Shown here in pieces: positions 11,220 through 20,069 of a DNA stretch of 42,955 nucleotides (positions within the stretch are counted from its first letter, which is position 1; each line of letters starts with the position of its first letter). The position numbers and the translations under genes are program-made. The notes under the pieces were generated by a model. The model was not told the origin of the DNA and did no database searches. It saw nothing but the letters and a program-made list of their open reading frames with translations. Source of the DNA: Gemmatimonadota bacterium (lineage in GTDB: Bacteria > Gemmatimonadota > Gemmatimonadetes > Gemmatimonadales > Gemmatimonadaceae); the NCBI GenBank assembly GCA_028287285.1, contig JAQBPY010000064.1, forward strand, positions 1 through 42,955, written 5' to 3'.

Positions 11220-11767
11220 GGCAATCGGGTAACGGGAAGACGAACGATGGAGCGTGATGGCTCCCGCACGCGCGCGCTGCTCTCCATTCGCGGCACCCCG
11301 ATGCTCAGCAGGCATGCGAGCGCAGCGGCAACGCCGTCGGCAGCGTCGGACGGCTGTGGTGCGGTCTTGAGGCGAAGGAGCCGCGTGATCATGAATTGCA
11401 CCTGCTCCTTGGTGGCGCCACCGGTGCCCACCACGGCCTTCTTGATTTCCGCGGGCGCCATCTCGTTCACCAGCAGCCCGTGCTGCTCGGCGGCAAGCAG
11501 AATCACACCGCGCGCATGGCCGAGCACGATCGTGGTGCGCACGTTGCGCGCGTAGAAGACGTCTTCCACCACGAGCGCATCCGGCTGGTGCCGCTCGATC
11601 AACTCGGCCACACCTTCATGGATCTCGCGCAGGCGCGCGGGGAGCGGATCGCGTGCCTTGGTGCGAATCACGCCACACTCCACGAGTGTGTTCAGCGCGC
11701 CGTGTCCGCCGCGCACAACGCCATACCCGGTGTTGGCCGTGCCGGGGTCGATGCCGAGGACGAGCAC
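11216..11767 (-). CDS. ruvC: Crossover junction endodeoxyribonuclease RuvC
   Basis: Resolves Holliday junctions. The RNase H-like fold starts LVLGIDPGTANTGYGV with the first catalytic Asp at residue 7. The second acidic residue is the Glu of VVEDVFYARN, and the last pair lies in SDAADGVAAALACL. The 183-residue length is typical. It sits between yebC (13-base gap) and ruvA (ATGA overlap), the usual yebC-ruvC-ruvA order. Confidence 0.95.
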   Translation of the reverse strand: MLVLGIDPGTANTGYGVVRGGHGALNTLVECGVIRTKARDPLPARLREIHEGVAELIERHQPDALVVEDVFYARNVRTTIVLGHARGVILLAAEQHGLLVNEMAPAEIKKAVVGTGGATKEQVQFMITRLLRLKTAPQPSDAADGVAAALACLLSIGVPRMESSARVREPSRSIVRLPVTRLP

Positions 11768-11780
11768 GCCTCCTCAGTGC

Positions 11781-12527
11781 CTAGAGGTCTTCGAGATCGG
11801 CGTCCGCGACGTCGAAGTTGCCCCACACCTTCTGCACGTCGTCCAGCTCCTCGAGCGCCTCGATCAACTTGAACAGCGTGGCGACGTCTTCCTTCGCGAC
11901 GGGAACCGTGTTCTTGGGCACCATCGCGATTTCGGCCTCGGTAGACACGTAGCCCCGCGCCTCGAGCGCCGCCTTTACCGCGTACAGCGACATCGGCTCC
12001 GTGGTAACCATGTACACGTCGCCATCGCGACTGAAATCTTCCGCACCGCATTCGAGCGCCGCTTCCATGGTCGCATCCTCGTCGGTGTACTTCGCGGCAT
12101 CGAGCTCGATCTGGCCTTTCTTGTCGAACATGAACGACACGGAGCCCGGCGTGCCAAGGTTGCCGTTTGCGCGCGTGAACTTGTGGCGGACGTCGGCCAC
12201 GGTGCGCGTGGGGTTGTCCGTCATGGTGTCCACGATCAACGCAACGCCGCCGGGGCCGTAGCCCTCGTACGTTGCTTCCTGGATGTCGTTGCCCTTGAGC
12301 TCACCCGTTCCGTTCTTGATCGCCCGCTCGATGTTGTCCTTGGGCAGCGATTTGGAACGTCCCGCGTCAATCGCGAGCCGAAGACGCGCATTCGCCGACG
12401 GATCGCCACCGCCCAGCTTGGCGGCCATCGTGATCTCGCGAATGAGCTTGGTGAACAGGATGCCCCGTTTGGCGTCGGTGGCAGCCTTGTAGTGCTTGAT
12501 GTTCTTCCATTTGCTATGGCCAGCCAT
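11781..12527 (-). CDS. yebC: YebC/PmpR family protein (TACO1-like)
   Basis: 248 residues with the invariant start MAGHSKWKNIKHYKAA, then the AKLGGGDPSANARLR and PKDNIERAIKNG blocks, YEGYGPGGVALIVD, and GSVSFMFDKKG. Family members have been described as transcriptional regulators and, more recently, as factors that relieve ribosome stalling at proline-rich stretches. It is the first gene of the yebC-ruvC-ruvA unit. A TATATT hexamer lies about 30 bases upstream. Confidence 0.95.
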   Translation of the reverse strand: MAGHSKWKNIKHYKAATDAKRGILFTKLIREITMAAKLGGGDPSANARLRLAIDAGRSKSLPKDNIERAIKNGTGELKGNDIQEATYEGYGPGGVALIVDTMTDNPTRTVADVRHKFTRANGNLGTPGSVSFMFDKKGQIELDAAKYTDEDATMEAALECGAEDFSRDGDVYMVTTEPMSLYAVKAALEARGYVSTEAEIAMVPKNTVPVAKEDVATLFKLIEALEELDDVQKVWGNFDVADADLEDL

Positions 12528-12556
12528 ATCGAATCTTTTCGAGAGGGTAGGCTAGC

Positions 12557-12562
12557 AATATA
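12557..12562 (-). promoter_or_regulatory. Possible -10 element for yebC-ruvC-ruvA
   Basis: TATATT on the minus strand, 30 bases before the yebC ATG, would place the transcription start about 23 bases upstream of it. There is no convincing -35 hexamer, so this is only suggestive. The remaining 12563-12717 gap holds a GGTCTG/CAGACC hairpin at 12612-12633 and no gene. Confidence 0.25.
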
Positions 12563-12717
12563 ACGGCCCAAACCGGCACCGCGCTTCGTGCAACCCATTC
12601 ATTTCACGTATGGTCTGCCCTCCTTCCCAGACCGGATTCCATGAATCGCGGCCACCTCGCTGGCTATCGCGCCATGGTTCACCCGAGCCATCCCCTTTTT
12701 CTGTTGCCTCGTTAGCC

Positions 12718-13851
12718 TTACTGCGACACGCGAATTGCGAGCTGCGCGCGGAACCCTGTAAACAAGGCGTGCACCGGGTTGTTGATCGCGTCCAGCGTGG
12801 CCAGCTGACCAAACGTGTATCCCACACTGGGATACGCCGCAAAGCCCACGGCCTCCAGGCGGGTGCGCAGCCCAACGGTGCCGAGCGCGCTGTACTGTGA
12901 CCGGTCGGGCAAGCTGCTGCCCGTGGAGGCAACCACATTCTGCAGCCAGTGACGCGCCTCGAAGCTCGGCTCCACGATGGTGCCGAACATCTTGAGCCCG
13001 AGCCCCAGGTAGCCGTTGGCGATGTTCTCGCGGCCGGCCGGATCACCCGAGGCATACTGGCCGGCCTGACGGAACACATCATAGCCGGCGAAGGTGACGT
13101 CGGCGCCGGCAATCTGGCTGGTGAGAACGGTCTGCCCAATGATGCGATTGCCCGTGCTGTAAATGGAGCCGCCCGCGTCGTCGTTCGCGAACGCCGAATA
13201 GGTGAGCCCGAACGAGACGCGCCCGGAATTCGTGGCGCGGTCGAGCCCCACGCGCACGCGATACTCATTGCCCGGCGTGAACTTGAGCGTCTGGCCGGGA
13301 ATGCTGAACGGGTCGTACGCCTGCGATTTCCGCAACGCGCCACCAAAGCCCACGTTCCAGTCGCCCAATGGCTGGGCGACTGCGACGCCCGCCGTCGCCG
13401 CGACGCCAGTGCCCATGTTGGAGATGGGGAAGGCCAGGAAGTCGTTGCCGATGCGGCCCGCGGCGGTAATCTGGTCCAGCGTCACCGACGACTGGCCGGT
13501 AGGCAGGTTCAAGCCGGCGGTGAGAATGAGAAAGTCGCTGCCCAGCGTGAGGTTGCCACGAATCTGCGTGTCCGTGAGGCCACTGATCTCGCTCACTGCC
13601 GTCCCATTGGACACACGCGCCCTTGCGAACGCGGTACCCACGTCCATCGTGAAGCTCGGCCCGAACGGAATGCTCACGTATGCCGGAATGGCGAGCTCGG
13701 AAATAGTCTCGTTGCTCGGTGACTTGATCTGGTACGTCAGGAACTGCGGAGCAAGGCGAAGCTCCGAGTCGAACACGGACTGCGCACTGAGCGCTGGCGC
13801 GGCAACGGCCGCGAGAACGAGAGGAAGGAATCTACGCATGTTCGGGCTCAT
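12718..13851 (-). CDS. Predicted outer-membrane beta-barrel protein
   Basis: 377 residues. A signal peptide (MRRFLPLVLAAVAAPALSA) is followed by alternating strands throughout, such as IPAYVSIPFGPSFTMDVGTAF, GNLTLGSDFLILTAGLNLPTG, and a C-terminal strand ending FRAQLAIRVSQ. The NLPTGQ and FGGALRKSQ features resemble putative transporter/porin-like barrels of the meta-pathway phenol degradation type, but I cannot assign a family firmly. The ATG overlaps the stop of the upstream TPR/CsgG-like lipoprotein gene as ATGA, so MSPN is the likely start. The coupling suggests the lipoprotein and barrel form one envelope system. Confidence 0.72.
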   Translation of the reverse strand: MSPNMRRFLPLVLAAVAAPALSAQSVFDSELRLAPQFLTYQIKSPSNETISELAIPAYVSIPFGPSFTMDVGTAFARARVSNGTAVSEISGLTDTQIRGNLTLGSDFLILTAGLNLPTGQSSVTLDQITAAGRIGNDFLAFPISNMGTGVAATAGVAVAQPLGDWNVGFGGALRKSQAYDPFSIPGQTLKFTPGNEYRVRVGLDRATNSGRVSFGLTYSAFANDDAGGSIYSTGNRIIGQTVLTSQIAGADVTFAGYDVFRQAGQYASGDPAGRENIANGYLGLGLKMFGTIVEPSFEARHWLQNVVASTGSSLPDRSQYSALGTVGLRTRLEAVGFAAYPSVGYTFGQLATLDAINNPVHALFTGFRAQLAIRVSQ

Positions 13852-15221
13852 GGCGTCCTTGGACGCGTGATGACGATCGTGACCTTTGCCGTACCTGTCG
13901 GGTTGTCGCTGCCCGTTCCCGCCGAGGCGGGATCAACCTGGCCTGGCTGGGAAGCGCCGCCTGATCCACCACTGCTCGACGCGCCGCCCGTAGCCGACCC
14001 GCTCGCAGACGGATTGAGATCGGCGGCGGCCGTCTGTGCGGAGCTGCCAAGGCCCGAGGACGTGTTGCTCGCGGTGTTGCCGCCCTTCGCGGCATTCACC
14101 ACGCCGCCTTCCGTGGATCCCTTCAGGCTCGACTCGACCGTCGCGGCCGAAACCTGCGCGCCAGCGGCGATTGCCTTCGCTTCGGCACTCTTGGTCTGTG
14201 CGGCACCAAAGTTCGGATCGATACGGACGGCATCATTGAAGAAGCGGCTGGCGTCGTCATAGCGGCCTTCGTCGCCGGCCTTGAGCCCGTTGCTGTACGC
14301 AATGAATGCCGCCAGCGAGCGCGTTGGACGCTGTTCGATGGCATTGCGCTCCGCGGGCGTGAGCGTGACCCCAAGCTCGGTGAACAGCTTGAGGGCAAGA
14401 TCCTTCTCGAGGCTGAAGATCTGCTCGAGCAGGTTGGACGACTGTGCCGTACCCTGGACCTGGCTGGTGGAGACGTTCACCACACCGGCCGTCACGTTCA
14501 CGTTGTTCGGATCGACCTGCAGGATGGAGCCCTGCACGACGCGGCCAGCCTTGATCAGCTTGCCCACGCGAACGTTGGTGCCGGCGTCCGTGGCGCCGCT
14601 CTGCTGAAGGCTGATCTCGTCGATGATCGCCTGCATCCGCGTGCGCTCCACCAGGGTGAGCTGCGAAGAGCGGGCAAGATCGGTGGTGAGCAGGTCCGCC
14701 AGGCCGCGCTCGAGCGGCTTGAGCGTGGTGTCCGCGCCGGAAAAGCGGAGGGGCAGAACGGCGATGGTCCGCGCATCACCAGCCTGGCCGGCAATGGCAC
14801 GCTCCTGGGCGACCGTAGCCTTTGCGTCCGCAACGAGCTCCTTTCGCGTCAACGCGGCGAGGCGCGACTGCAGCTGGCTGCGCACGCGGCTCGTGCGGCC
14901 GAACTGGATGTACGAGGAGTACGCCGCCTTGGCCGCCGGCAGGTCGCCAAGCTCCTCGTCGGTGAGCCCGAGGTAGAGCGACGTCGTTCCGTCCTTCGGA
15001 TCGATCTTCGCCGCGGATTCCAGCGCGCGCCGCGCGTCCGGATATCGCTTCACCTCATAATACGCGATGCCGAGCGAGCGATTGACCCCCGCCGCCGTCG
15101 GATTCGCCTTTTGCTGCTGCTCGAGCCGCGCCACCGAGTCTGCGGGGTTGAGGGCGGCGCTGGCGCACGCCGCGACACTGACGAGCAGCAGGTTCGAAAT
15201 GACAGGTTTCAGAATACGCAT
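13848..15221 (-). CDS. Lipoprotein with TPR repeats and a CsgG-like domain
   Basis: 457 residues from an ATG with a perfect AGGAGG site seven bases upstream. The signal sequence has lipobox SVAAC (Cys 19). Residues about 30-110 form two or three TPR-like helical pairs (GIAYYEVKRYPDARRALE, LYLGLTDEELGDLPAAKAAY). Residues about 150-330 (TIAVLPLRFSG, ERGLADLLTTDLARSSQLTL, VERTRMQAIIDEI, AGRVVQGSILQVD) match the CsgG/curli-secretion-like fold seen in many envelope lipoproteins. Another TPR follows (AYSNGLKAGDEGRYDDAS). The last 90 residues are a Ser/Gly/Ala-rich linker ending in VTIVITRPRTP. It is coupled to the DnaB-like gene upstream and the barrel downstream. The substrate is unknown. Confidence 0.8.
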   Translation of the reverse strand: MRILKPVISNLLLVSVAACASAALNPADSVARLEQQQKANPTAAGVNRSLGIAYYEVKRYPDARRALESAAKIDPKDGTTSLYLGLTDEELGDLPAAKAAYSSYIQFGRTSRVRSQLQSRLAALTRKELVADAKATVAQERAIAGQAGDARTIAVLPLRFSGADTTLKPLERGLADLLTTDLARSSQLTLVERTRMQAIIDEISLQQSGATDAGTNVRVGKLIKAGRVVQGSILQVDPNNVNVTAGVVNVSTSQVQGTAQSSNLLEQIFSLEKDLALKLFTELGVTLTPAERNAIEQRPTRSLAAFIAYSNGLKAGDEGRYDDASRFFNDAVRIDPNFGAAQTKSAEAKAIAAGAQVSAATVESSLKGSTEGGVVNAAKGGNTASNTSSGLGSSAQTAAADLNPSASGSATGGASSSGGSGGASQPGQVDPASAGTGSDNPTGTAKVTIVITRPRTP

Positions 15222-15232
15222 GCAACCGCCTC

Positions 15233-16132
15233 CTAGCGGTCCGGGTCCAGCATATCTTCGAAGCGCATCCACTGCGCATAGAAGTACAGATCTACATAAC
15301 CGATGGCGCCGTTACGGTTCTTGCGCACCAGCAACTCGGTCGCGCCCTCTATCTCACGGGCGGAATCGTACATCCCTTCGCGGAACAGTGCGAGTACCAC
15401 ATCCGCACGTTCCTTGACAGCGCCCCCTGCCCCGAAGTCGTCCAGCAAGGGGCGCCGGTCCGGCCGAACGGTCATTTCCGGTAACGGTGCCGTAACAAGG
15501 ACGGCAACTTTGGCGTCCAGCGCAAGCTGTTTCAGCGCGCGCATTGCGGTTGCCGCTTCTTCGCGCGTGTCGCGAAGGCCAGGAAGCAGCGAGTGCAGCC
15601 CATCCACGACCACGAGCTCCATGCCACGCAGGGCAGAGATCTCGTCGGCGATGGCGGCGACGCCGCCAAGAGGCGCACGTTCCACGATGGGCAGCTCGTC
15701 CCGCAGGCGCACCGCCGCCGCGCCCACCCCCGTCCGGGCTGCGTCGTCCAGCGTACCGCGGCGAAGATCGTCCACGCGCGTGCGGCCCTCGATGGCGAGG
15801 ACCCGTTCCAGCACGCGCTCGGGAAGCATCTCGCCGGAATAGAAGAGCGTATCGTGACGGCTTTGCGACGCCCGCAGGGCAATGGCGAGTGCAAACGCAC
15901 TCTTTCCACTGCCAATGTCCCCACCAAGGACGATCAGATCGCCGCGGCGAAGTCCGCCTCCGATGATCTTGTCCAGGCTCGGAAATCCGGACGGCACCGT
16001 ATCCGCCGGCATCGCACCATCGGCGACGGCGTCGACTCGGCCCAGCAGGAGTGAGAGAGGAGAAATGTCAGCGCCGCGCAGCATGCTCCAACATAGGGCC
16101 TTCAGAGCAAGGTGAGCAATGACGTAAATCAC
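15233..16132 (-). CDS. Orphan DnaB/RadA-like SF4 ATPase domain protein
   Basis: About 299 residues corresponding to a RecA-fold hexameric ATPase core only. Visible are SGFPSLDKIIGGGLRRGDLIVLGG, Walker A GDIGSGKS near residue 71, FYSGEM (the conserved Glu strand), Walker B MELVVVDGLHSLL, a LKQLALDAKVAVLVTAPL strand, and the DnaB-type end RKNRNGAIGYVDLYF. A DnaB N-terminal domain is absent, so it is not the replicative helicase. GTG at 16132 overlaps the upstream stop as GTGA; an ATG at 16084 is an alternative start. It lies 11 bases before the TPR/CsgG-like lipoprotein gene, an unusual companion. Confidence 0.75.
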   Translation of the reverse strand: MIYVIAHLALKALCWSMLRGADISPLSLLLGRVDAVADGAMPADTVPSGFPSLDKIIGGGLRRGDLIVLGGDIGSGKSAFALAIALRASQSRHDTLFYSGEMLPERVLERVLAIEGRTRVDDLRRGTLDDAARTGVGAAAVRLRDELPIVERAPLGGVAAIADEISALRGMELVVVDGLHSLLPGLRDTREEAATAMRALKQLALDAKVAVLVTAPLPEMTVRPDRRPLLDDFGAGGAVKERADVVLALFREGMYDSAREIEGATELLVRKNRNGAIGYVDLYFYAQWMRFEDMLDPDR

Positions 16133-16527
16133 ACATCCCGGAGCGTGGAGGCCAGGGAGTCCAGCTCCCCGCGCGACGGGCCATCGAGATACGGGCTCGC
16201 GGCCAGCGTCAGGCCGCCAAGCTCCTGACCGAGAAGCGCGGCCCCTGCGTCAACACTCAGCTCTGCACACTTGATGGCGTGGGTTCGAACGGCGGGCGGG
16301 AGGGCGAGCGTTCCAAACCACGCTTTTGCGCCTGCGCACCGGGCAACGCGCGCCGGTCCCGCTTCTTCCAGCGTGACGACGGAATCCGCTGCCAGCCGTG
16401 CGGCAACGAAGCACGCCAGCGCCACCTCGCGCGCTCCGCCAATGGGCGCTCGCCCCGCAAGGTTGGCCAGGTGCCAGAAGCGGAAGGTGGGCGCCGGGAT
16501 GGCGTAGGGGGGCAGGGTGTGCGGCAC
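16129..16527 (-). CDS. Hypothetical protein, about 132 residues
   Basis: I do not recognise a family. The likely coding part begins near PAPTFRFWHLANLAGRAP and is mostly helical with a high alanine content, containing EVALACFVAARLAADSVV, VRTHAIKCAELSV and GQELGGLTLAASP. Start choice is weak: GTG at 16527 or TTG at 16536. The frame is open further upstream, but that part is low-complexity Arg-rich sequence and runs into the divergent porX gene. Its stop overlaps the GTG of the DnaB-like ATPase gene, which is the main support that it is real. It shares a roughly 95-base divergent region with porX. Confidence 0.5.
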   Translation of the reverse strand: MPHTLPPYAIPAPTFRFWHLANLAGRAPIGGAREVALACFVAARLAADSVVTLEEAGPARVARCAGAKAWFGTLALPPAVRTHAIKCAELSVDAGAALLGQELGGLTLAASPYLDGPSRGELDSLASTLRDV

Positions 16528-16622
16528 AGCAGACAATGTGTAGGGGCTGACGGGATCACGGGAAGGCGTAAGGACACAAAAATGCTGTCGTCCTGCCGTC
16601 CCCACCCAGTTAGCTTTCCGGC

Positions 16623-18185
16623 ATGCCCCACCAGGTAAAGTCCGTCCTCTGGGTCGACGACGAGGCGGAGCTGCTCGAGCCGCACTGCATCTTCTTGCGT
16701 GACAAGGGGTTCGACGTCGAAACCGCCACCAACGCCGACGATGCCATTGAGCTCGTCCGGCGCCGGCCGTTCGACCTCGTGCTCCTGGATGAGCAGATGC
16801 CAGGCACACGCGGGCTGGAGGCGCTCAAGGAACTGCGGGATATCGATCCCAACCTCCAGATCGTGATGGTGACCAAGAGCGAAGAGGACACCACGCTCAA
16901 CGAGGCCCTCGGCAAGAACATTGGCGGGTACCTCGTAAAACCGGTGACCCCACGCCAGGTCTATGCGATGGTCGCGCGTCTCCTGGAGGGGCCGCGCATC
17001 CGGCAGCAGGCCGTCGCACGCTCGTTCGTGGACCGCTTTCGCGCGATGCAGGGCGAGTCGCTCCGAGATCTGGAGTGGCGCGGCTGGATCGACCGGTATC
17101 TGGAGCTCGTGCAGTGGGATCTCGATCTCACCGCCGCCGACGAGATGGGACTCCACGAATCGCTGCGCGGACTCTTTCCCGAGCTGCGGCGAGAGTTCGC
17201 GACGTTCATGACGAAAGCGTACCCCGGATGGTTGGCCAACCTCGAAGGGGATCGCCCGCCGCTCTCCATCGACATCGTCGGCGAGTTCCTCATGCCGGTG
17301 ATGGAGCACGACAAGTGCGCCGTGTTCATCGTCATCGACTGCCTGCGCCTCGACCAGTGGAAGGCCATCGAGCCCGTCATCGCGCCCCTGTTCGAAATCG
17401 AGACGACACACTATTTCGGGGTGCTGCCCACGGCCACGCCGTACGCGCGCAATGCACTGTTCAGCGGATTGTTTCCCAACGAGATCGCGGCGCGGTTTCC
17501 GGATTGGTGGGGCGAGCGTGAGGACGAGACCCTCAATGCGCACGAAAAGGATCTCCTCGAGGCGCAGTTGGTGGAGCTCGATCACAAGGTGCCGGTCAAG
17601 TACGAGAAAGTGTCGTCGTCGCACGAAGCCGACGAGATCGAGCGGCGCCTGGCCAACGCCATCGCCCCTGACGGCATCAGCGCGTTCGTCTTCAATTTCG
17701 TCGACCTGTTGACCCACGGGCGCTCCGAGTCGGCCATCCTCTATGAGGTTGCGCGTGACGAGATTGCCCTCCGCCAGTTGACGCTGCAGTGGTTCAAGCG
17801 ATCGGCGCTATTTAGCGTGCTGCAGGAAGCGGCGCGCCGCAAAGTGAAGGTGCTGGTGACCAGCGATCACGGGTCGATCCACTGTCATACGCCCGCCACC
17901 GTCTTTGCCAAGCGCGATGCGACGCAGAATCTCCGCTACAAGTTCGGTGAGGACCTGCGCGCAGAAAATCCCGATCTTGCACTTTTGTTCAAGAATGAAG
18001 ATGCTCTCAAGCTGCCGCGACGCGGACTCGGGGCCAACACATTGCTGGCCACCGGCGACAGCTTCTTCGTCTATCCCACGAAGTTGCGCGAGTACCAGAG
18101 CCGGTATCGTGGATCGTTCCTGCATGGCGGCGTCACGCCGGAGGAGTGCATCCTCCCGGTGTCGCTGCTGACGCCCAAGCGATAG
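16623..18185 (+). CDS. porX: PorX-like response regulator with a C-terminal PglZ (alkaline phosphatase superfamily) domain
   Basis: 520 residues. The N-terminal receiver domain (about 1-120) has the acidic pair Asp12/Asp13, the phospho-acceptor Asp56 in LVLLDEQMPG, Thr84 and Lys106 in YLVKPVTP. A helical linker follows (about 130-220). The PglZ domain has a metal-binding Asp239 in FIVIDCLRLDQW, a Thr nucleophile region PTATPYARNALFSG near 270-272, and Asp415/His416 in VTSDHG. This layout and length match PorX, the type IX secretion response regulator of Bacteroidota; structural work there indicates phosphodiesterase activity on nucleotide signals. Here it is followed after 3 bases by an MsbA-like gene. 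No T9SS structural genes and no PorY kinase are in the window, so its target is not known. Confidence 0.85.
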   Translation: MPHQVKSVLWVDDEAELLEPHCIFLRDKGFDVETATNADDAIELVRRRPFDLVLLDEQMPGTRGLEALKELRDIDPNLQIVMVTKSEEDTTLNEALGKNIGGYLVKPVTPRQVYAMVARLLEGPRIRQQAVARSFVDRFRAMQGESLRDLEWRGWIDRYLELVQWDLDLTAADEMGLHESLRGLFPELRREFATFMTKAYPGWLANLEGDRPPLSIDIVGEFLMPVMEHDKCAVFIVIDCLRLDQWKAIEPVIAPLFEIETTHYFGVLPTATPYARNALFSGLFPNEIAARFPDWWGEREDETLNAHEKDLLEAQLVELDHKVPVKYEKVSSSHEADEIERRLANAIAPDGISAFVFNFVDLLTHGRSESAILYEVARDEIALRQLTLQWFKRSALFSVLQEAARRKVKVLVTSDHGSIHCHTPATVFAKRDATQNLRYKFGEDLRAENPDLALLFKNEDALKLPRRGLGANTLLATGDSFFVYPTKLREYQSRYRGSFLHGGVTPEECILPVSLLTPKR

Positions 18186-18188
18186 CCC

Positions 18189-20009
18189 GTGTACGCGAGA
18201 CTGCTGCAGTTCCTGCGGCCGCATGCCTGGCGCATGGCGGGCACGATTGCCTGCAACATCATCGCGGCGGCACTCGACGTGTTTTCATTCACGTTGCTCG
18301 CGCCCTTCCTGAACGCGCTGTTCGGCGCCTCCGAATTACTGCCGCGCACGTCCACGAAATGGGTCGTGGTGCTGCAGAACAGGATGGTGGGCCAGTTCCT
18401 GAATCCGGCCGACCGGCTTGGCTCGGTGACCACCATGATCCTGGCGATCCTGTCGCTCGTCGCGCTCAAGAACGTGTTCGTCTGGATGGCTGGGCAGCTC
18501 GGAGCGTCGCTCCAGGAGAATGTCACGCGCGATCTTCGCGACAGCGTGTTTCGTCACCTGCAGCGTCTTCCGCTCGCGTACTTCCTGCGCACGAAGACCG
18601 GGCAGATCATCTCGCGTGTCCTGTCGGACACCGAGCAGACCAAGGCGCTCATTACGGAGCTCGTGACGCGCACGCTGCAGAACGCCGCACAGATCATCGG
18701 GACGATCATCATCCTGCTGGGCTATTCGGTCCGGCTCACCTTCATCTCACTCGTGATTGCGCCGCTGCTCACGCTGTCGCTGCAACCATTGCTCCGCAAG
18801 TTGCGAAAGGGACATCGGCGCCTGCGCGGCGACTATGGCGAAATCACCAGTGTGCTGCAGGAAGTCGTGAGTGGCGTGCGCCTCGTCAAGTCGTTTCGCG
18901 CCGAGCCGTACGAGGACGAGCGGTTCATGGAGTCGAGCGCGCGGTATTCGGCGGGAATGGTGAGAATCACGCGGGTGTCGGCACTGTCGCAGCCCATGAC
19001 GGAGCTGATCGGTACCGGCGTGGCGATGCTCATTCTCTGGGTCGGCGCGCGCGAGGTGTTTCTCAATAGCGGCAAGATGGACAGCGCGACGCTCATGACC
19101 TTCATGATCATGGTCGTTCGGTTGCTGCCGCCGCTCAAGCAGCTGTCGCAGGCACCGACCACGGCGCAGCAATCGTTTGCGTCGGCGGAGCGGTTGTTCG
19201 AGGTGCTGGACCTTCCGACGGAAGCGCAGACGGACCGTGGAACGCGTGAGGTGTCAGGTATCCAACAGTCGTTGGAGTTCCGGGATGTCTCCTTCGCGTA
19301 TGAGACTGAACCGGTGTTGAGCCACGTGAATTTCGTGGCGAAGCGGGGGCAGGTCATCGCGTTGGTGGGGGCGAGCGGGGCAGGGAAGAGCACCCTCGTG
19401 GACCTCATTCCACGCTTCTATGAGCCCACGAGCGGCATCATCCTGCTGGACGGCGTTGATGTGCGCGAGATCAAGCTCGAGTCGCTGCGCGGGCTCACCG
19501 GTATCGTGAGCCAGGACACGGTGCTGTTCAACGACACGGTGCGGAACAACATCGCGTACGGTTCGGCTACCAAGTTCACGGATGCGCAGGTCGAGGCTGC
19601 GGCGCGTGCGGCGAACGCCCACGGATTCATCGCCGAGCTTCCCCAGGGGTACGCGACCATTCTTGGCGAGCGCGGCACACGCCTTTCCGGTGGCCAGCGC
19701 CAGCGTCTCGCGATTGCGCGCGCGCTGCTGACGGACCCACCCATCCTCATTCTCGACGAGGCCACTTCGGCGCTCGACACGGAATCCGAGCGACTGGTGC
19801 AGGAGGCCATCGACAGGCTGCTGGCCGGTCGCACGGTGTTCGTCATCGCCCACCGGTTGTCCACCGTCGTGCATGCCGACCAGATTCTGGTGCTCGATCA
19901 GGGTGCGATCGTCGAGCGTGGTACCCACGCACAGCTGCTGTCCAAGCGCGGCACCTATTCACGCCTCCACGACGCGCAGCTGCGCCGCGGCGAAGGAGAC
20001 GCAGCATGA
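18189..20009 (+). CDS. MsbA-like lipid/polysaccharide ABC exporter (fused TM and ATPase)
   Basis: 606-residue half-transporter. Six membrane helices occupy about residues 15-330, and the nucleotide-binding domain shows Walker A GASGAGKST, the signature LSGGQRQRLAIARAL, Walker B ILILDEATSALD and the H-loop VIAHRLSTV. Fused exporters of this layout flip lipid A-core or other lipids across the inner membrane as homodimers. The start is GTG, 3 bases after porX. The neighbouring glycosyltransferase and LpxL-like acyltransferase strongly suggest an LPS or glycolipid role. The exact lipid is inferred. Confidence 0.9.
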   Translation: MYARLLQFLRPHAWRMAGTIACNIIAAALDVFSFTLLAPFLNALFGASELLPRTSTKWVVVLQNRMVGQFLNPADRLGSVTTMILAILSLVALKNVFVWMAGQLGASLQENVTRDLRDSVFRHLQRLPLAYFLRTKTGQIISRVLSDTEQTKALITELVTRTLQNAAQIIGTIIILLGYSVRLTFISLVIAPLLTLSLQPLLRKLRKGHRRLRGDYGEITSVLQEVVSGVRLVKSFRAEPYEDERFMESSARYSAGMVRITRVSALSQPMTELIGTGVAMLILWVGAREVFLNSGKMDSATLMTFMIMVVRLLPPLKQLSQAPTTAQQSFASAERLFEVLDLPTEAQTDRGTREVSGIQQSLEFRDVSFAYETEPVLSHVNFVAKRGQVIALVGASGAGKSTLVDLIPRFYEPTSGIILLDGVDVREIKLESLRGLTGIVSQDTVLFNDTVRNNIAYGSATKFTDAQVEAAARAANAHGFIAELPQGYATILGERGTRLSGGQRQRLAIARALLTDPPILILDEATSALDTESERLVQEAIDRLLAGRTVFVIAHRLSTVVHADQILVLDQGAIVERGTHAQLLSKRGTYSRLHDAQLRRGEGDAA

Positions 20010-20069
20010 ACGGACGCAGAGCATGTCAACGGCGGGTCATTCACCAGTGACTTGGGACGACCAGTAGCC

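Noticed and set aside
16257-17717. Long open frame of about 486 codons on the minus strand across porX
   Set aside because: Mirror frame of a clear PorX coding region in GC-rich DNA; no start signal, motif or neighbour support.
20006-20067. Two tiny frames between the exporter and glycosyltransferase genes, one (14 codons) overlapping the exporter stop by ATGA
   Set aside because: Too short to distinguish from chance; a coupling mini-ORF is conceivable, but there is no further support.
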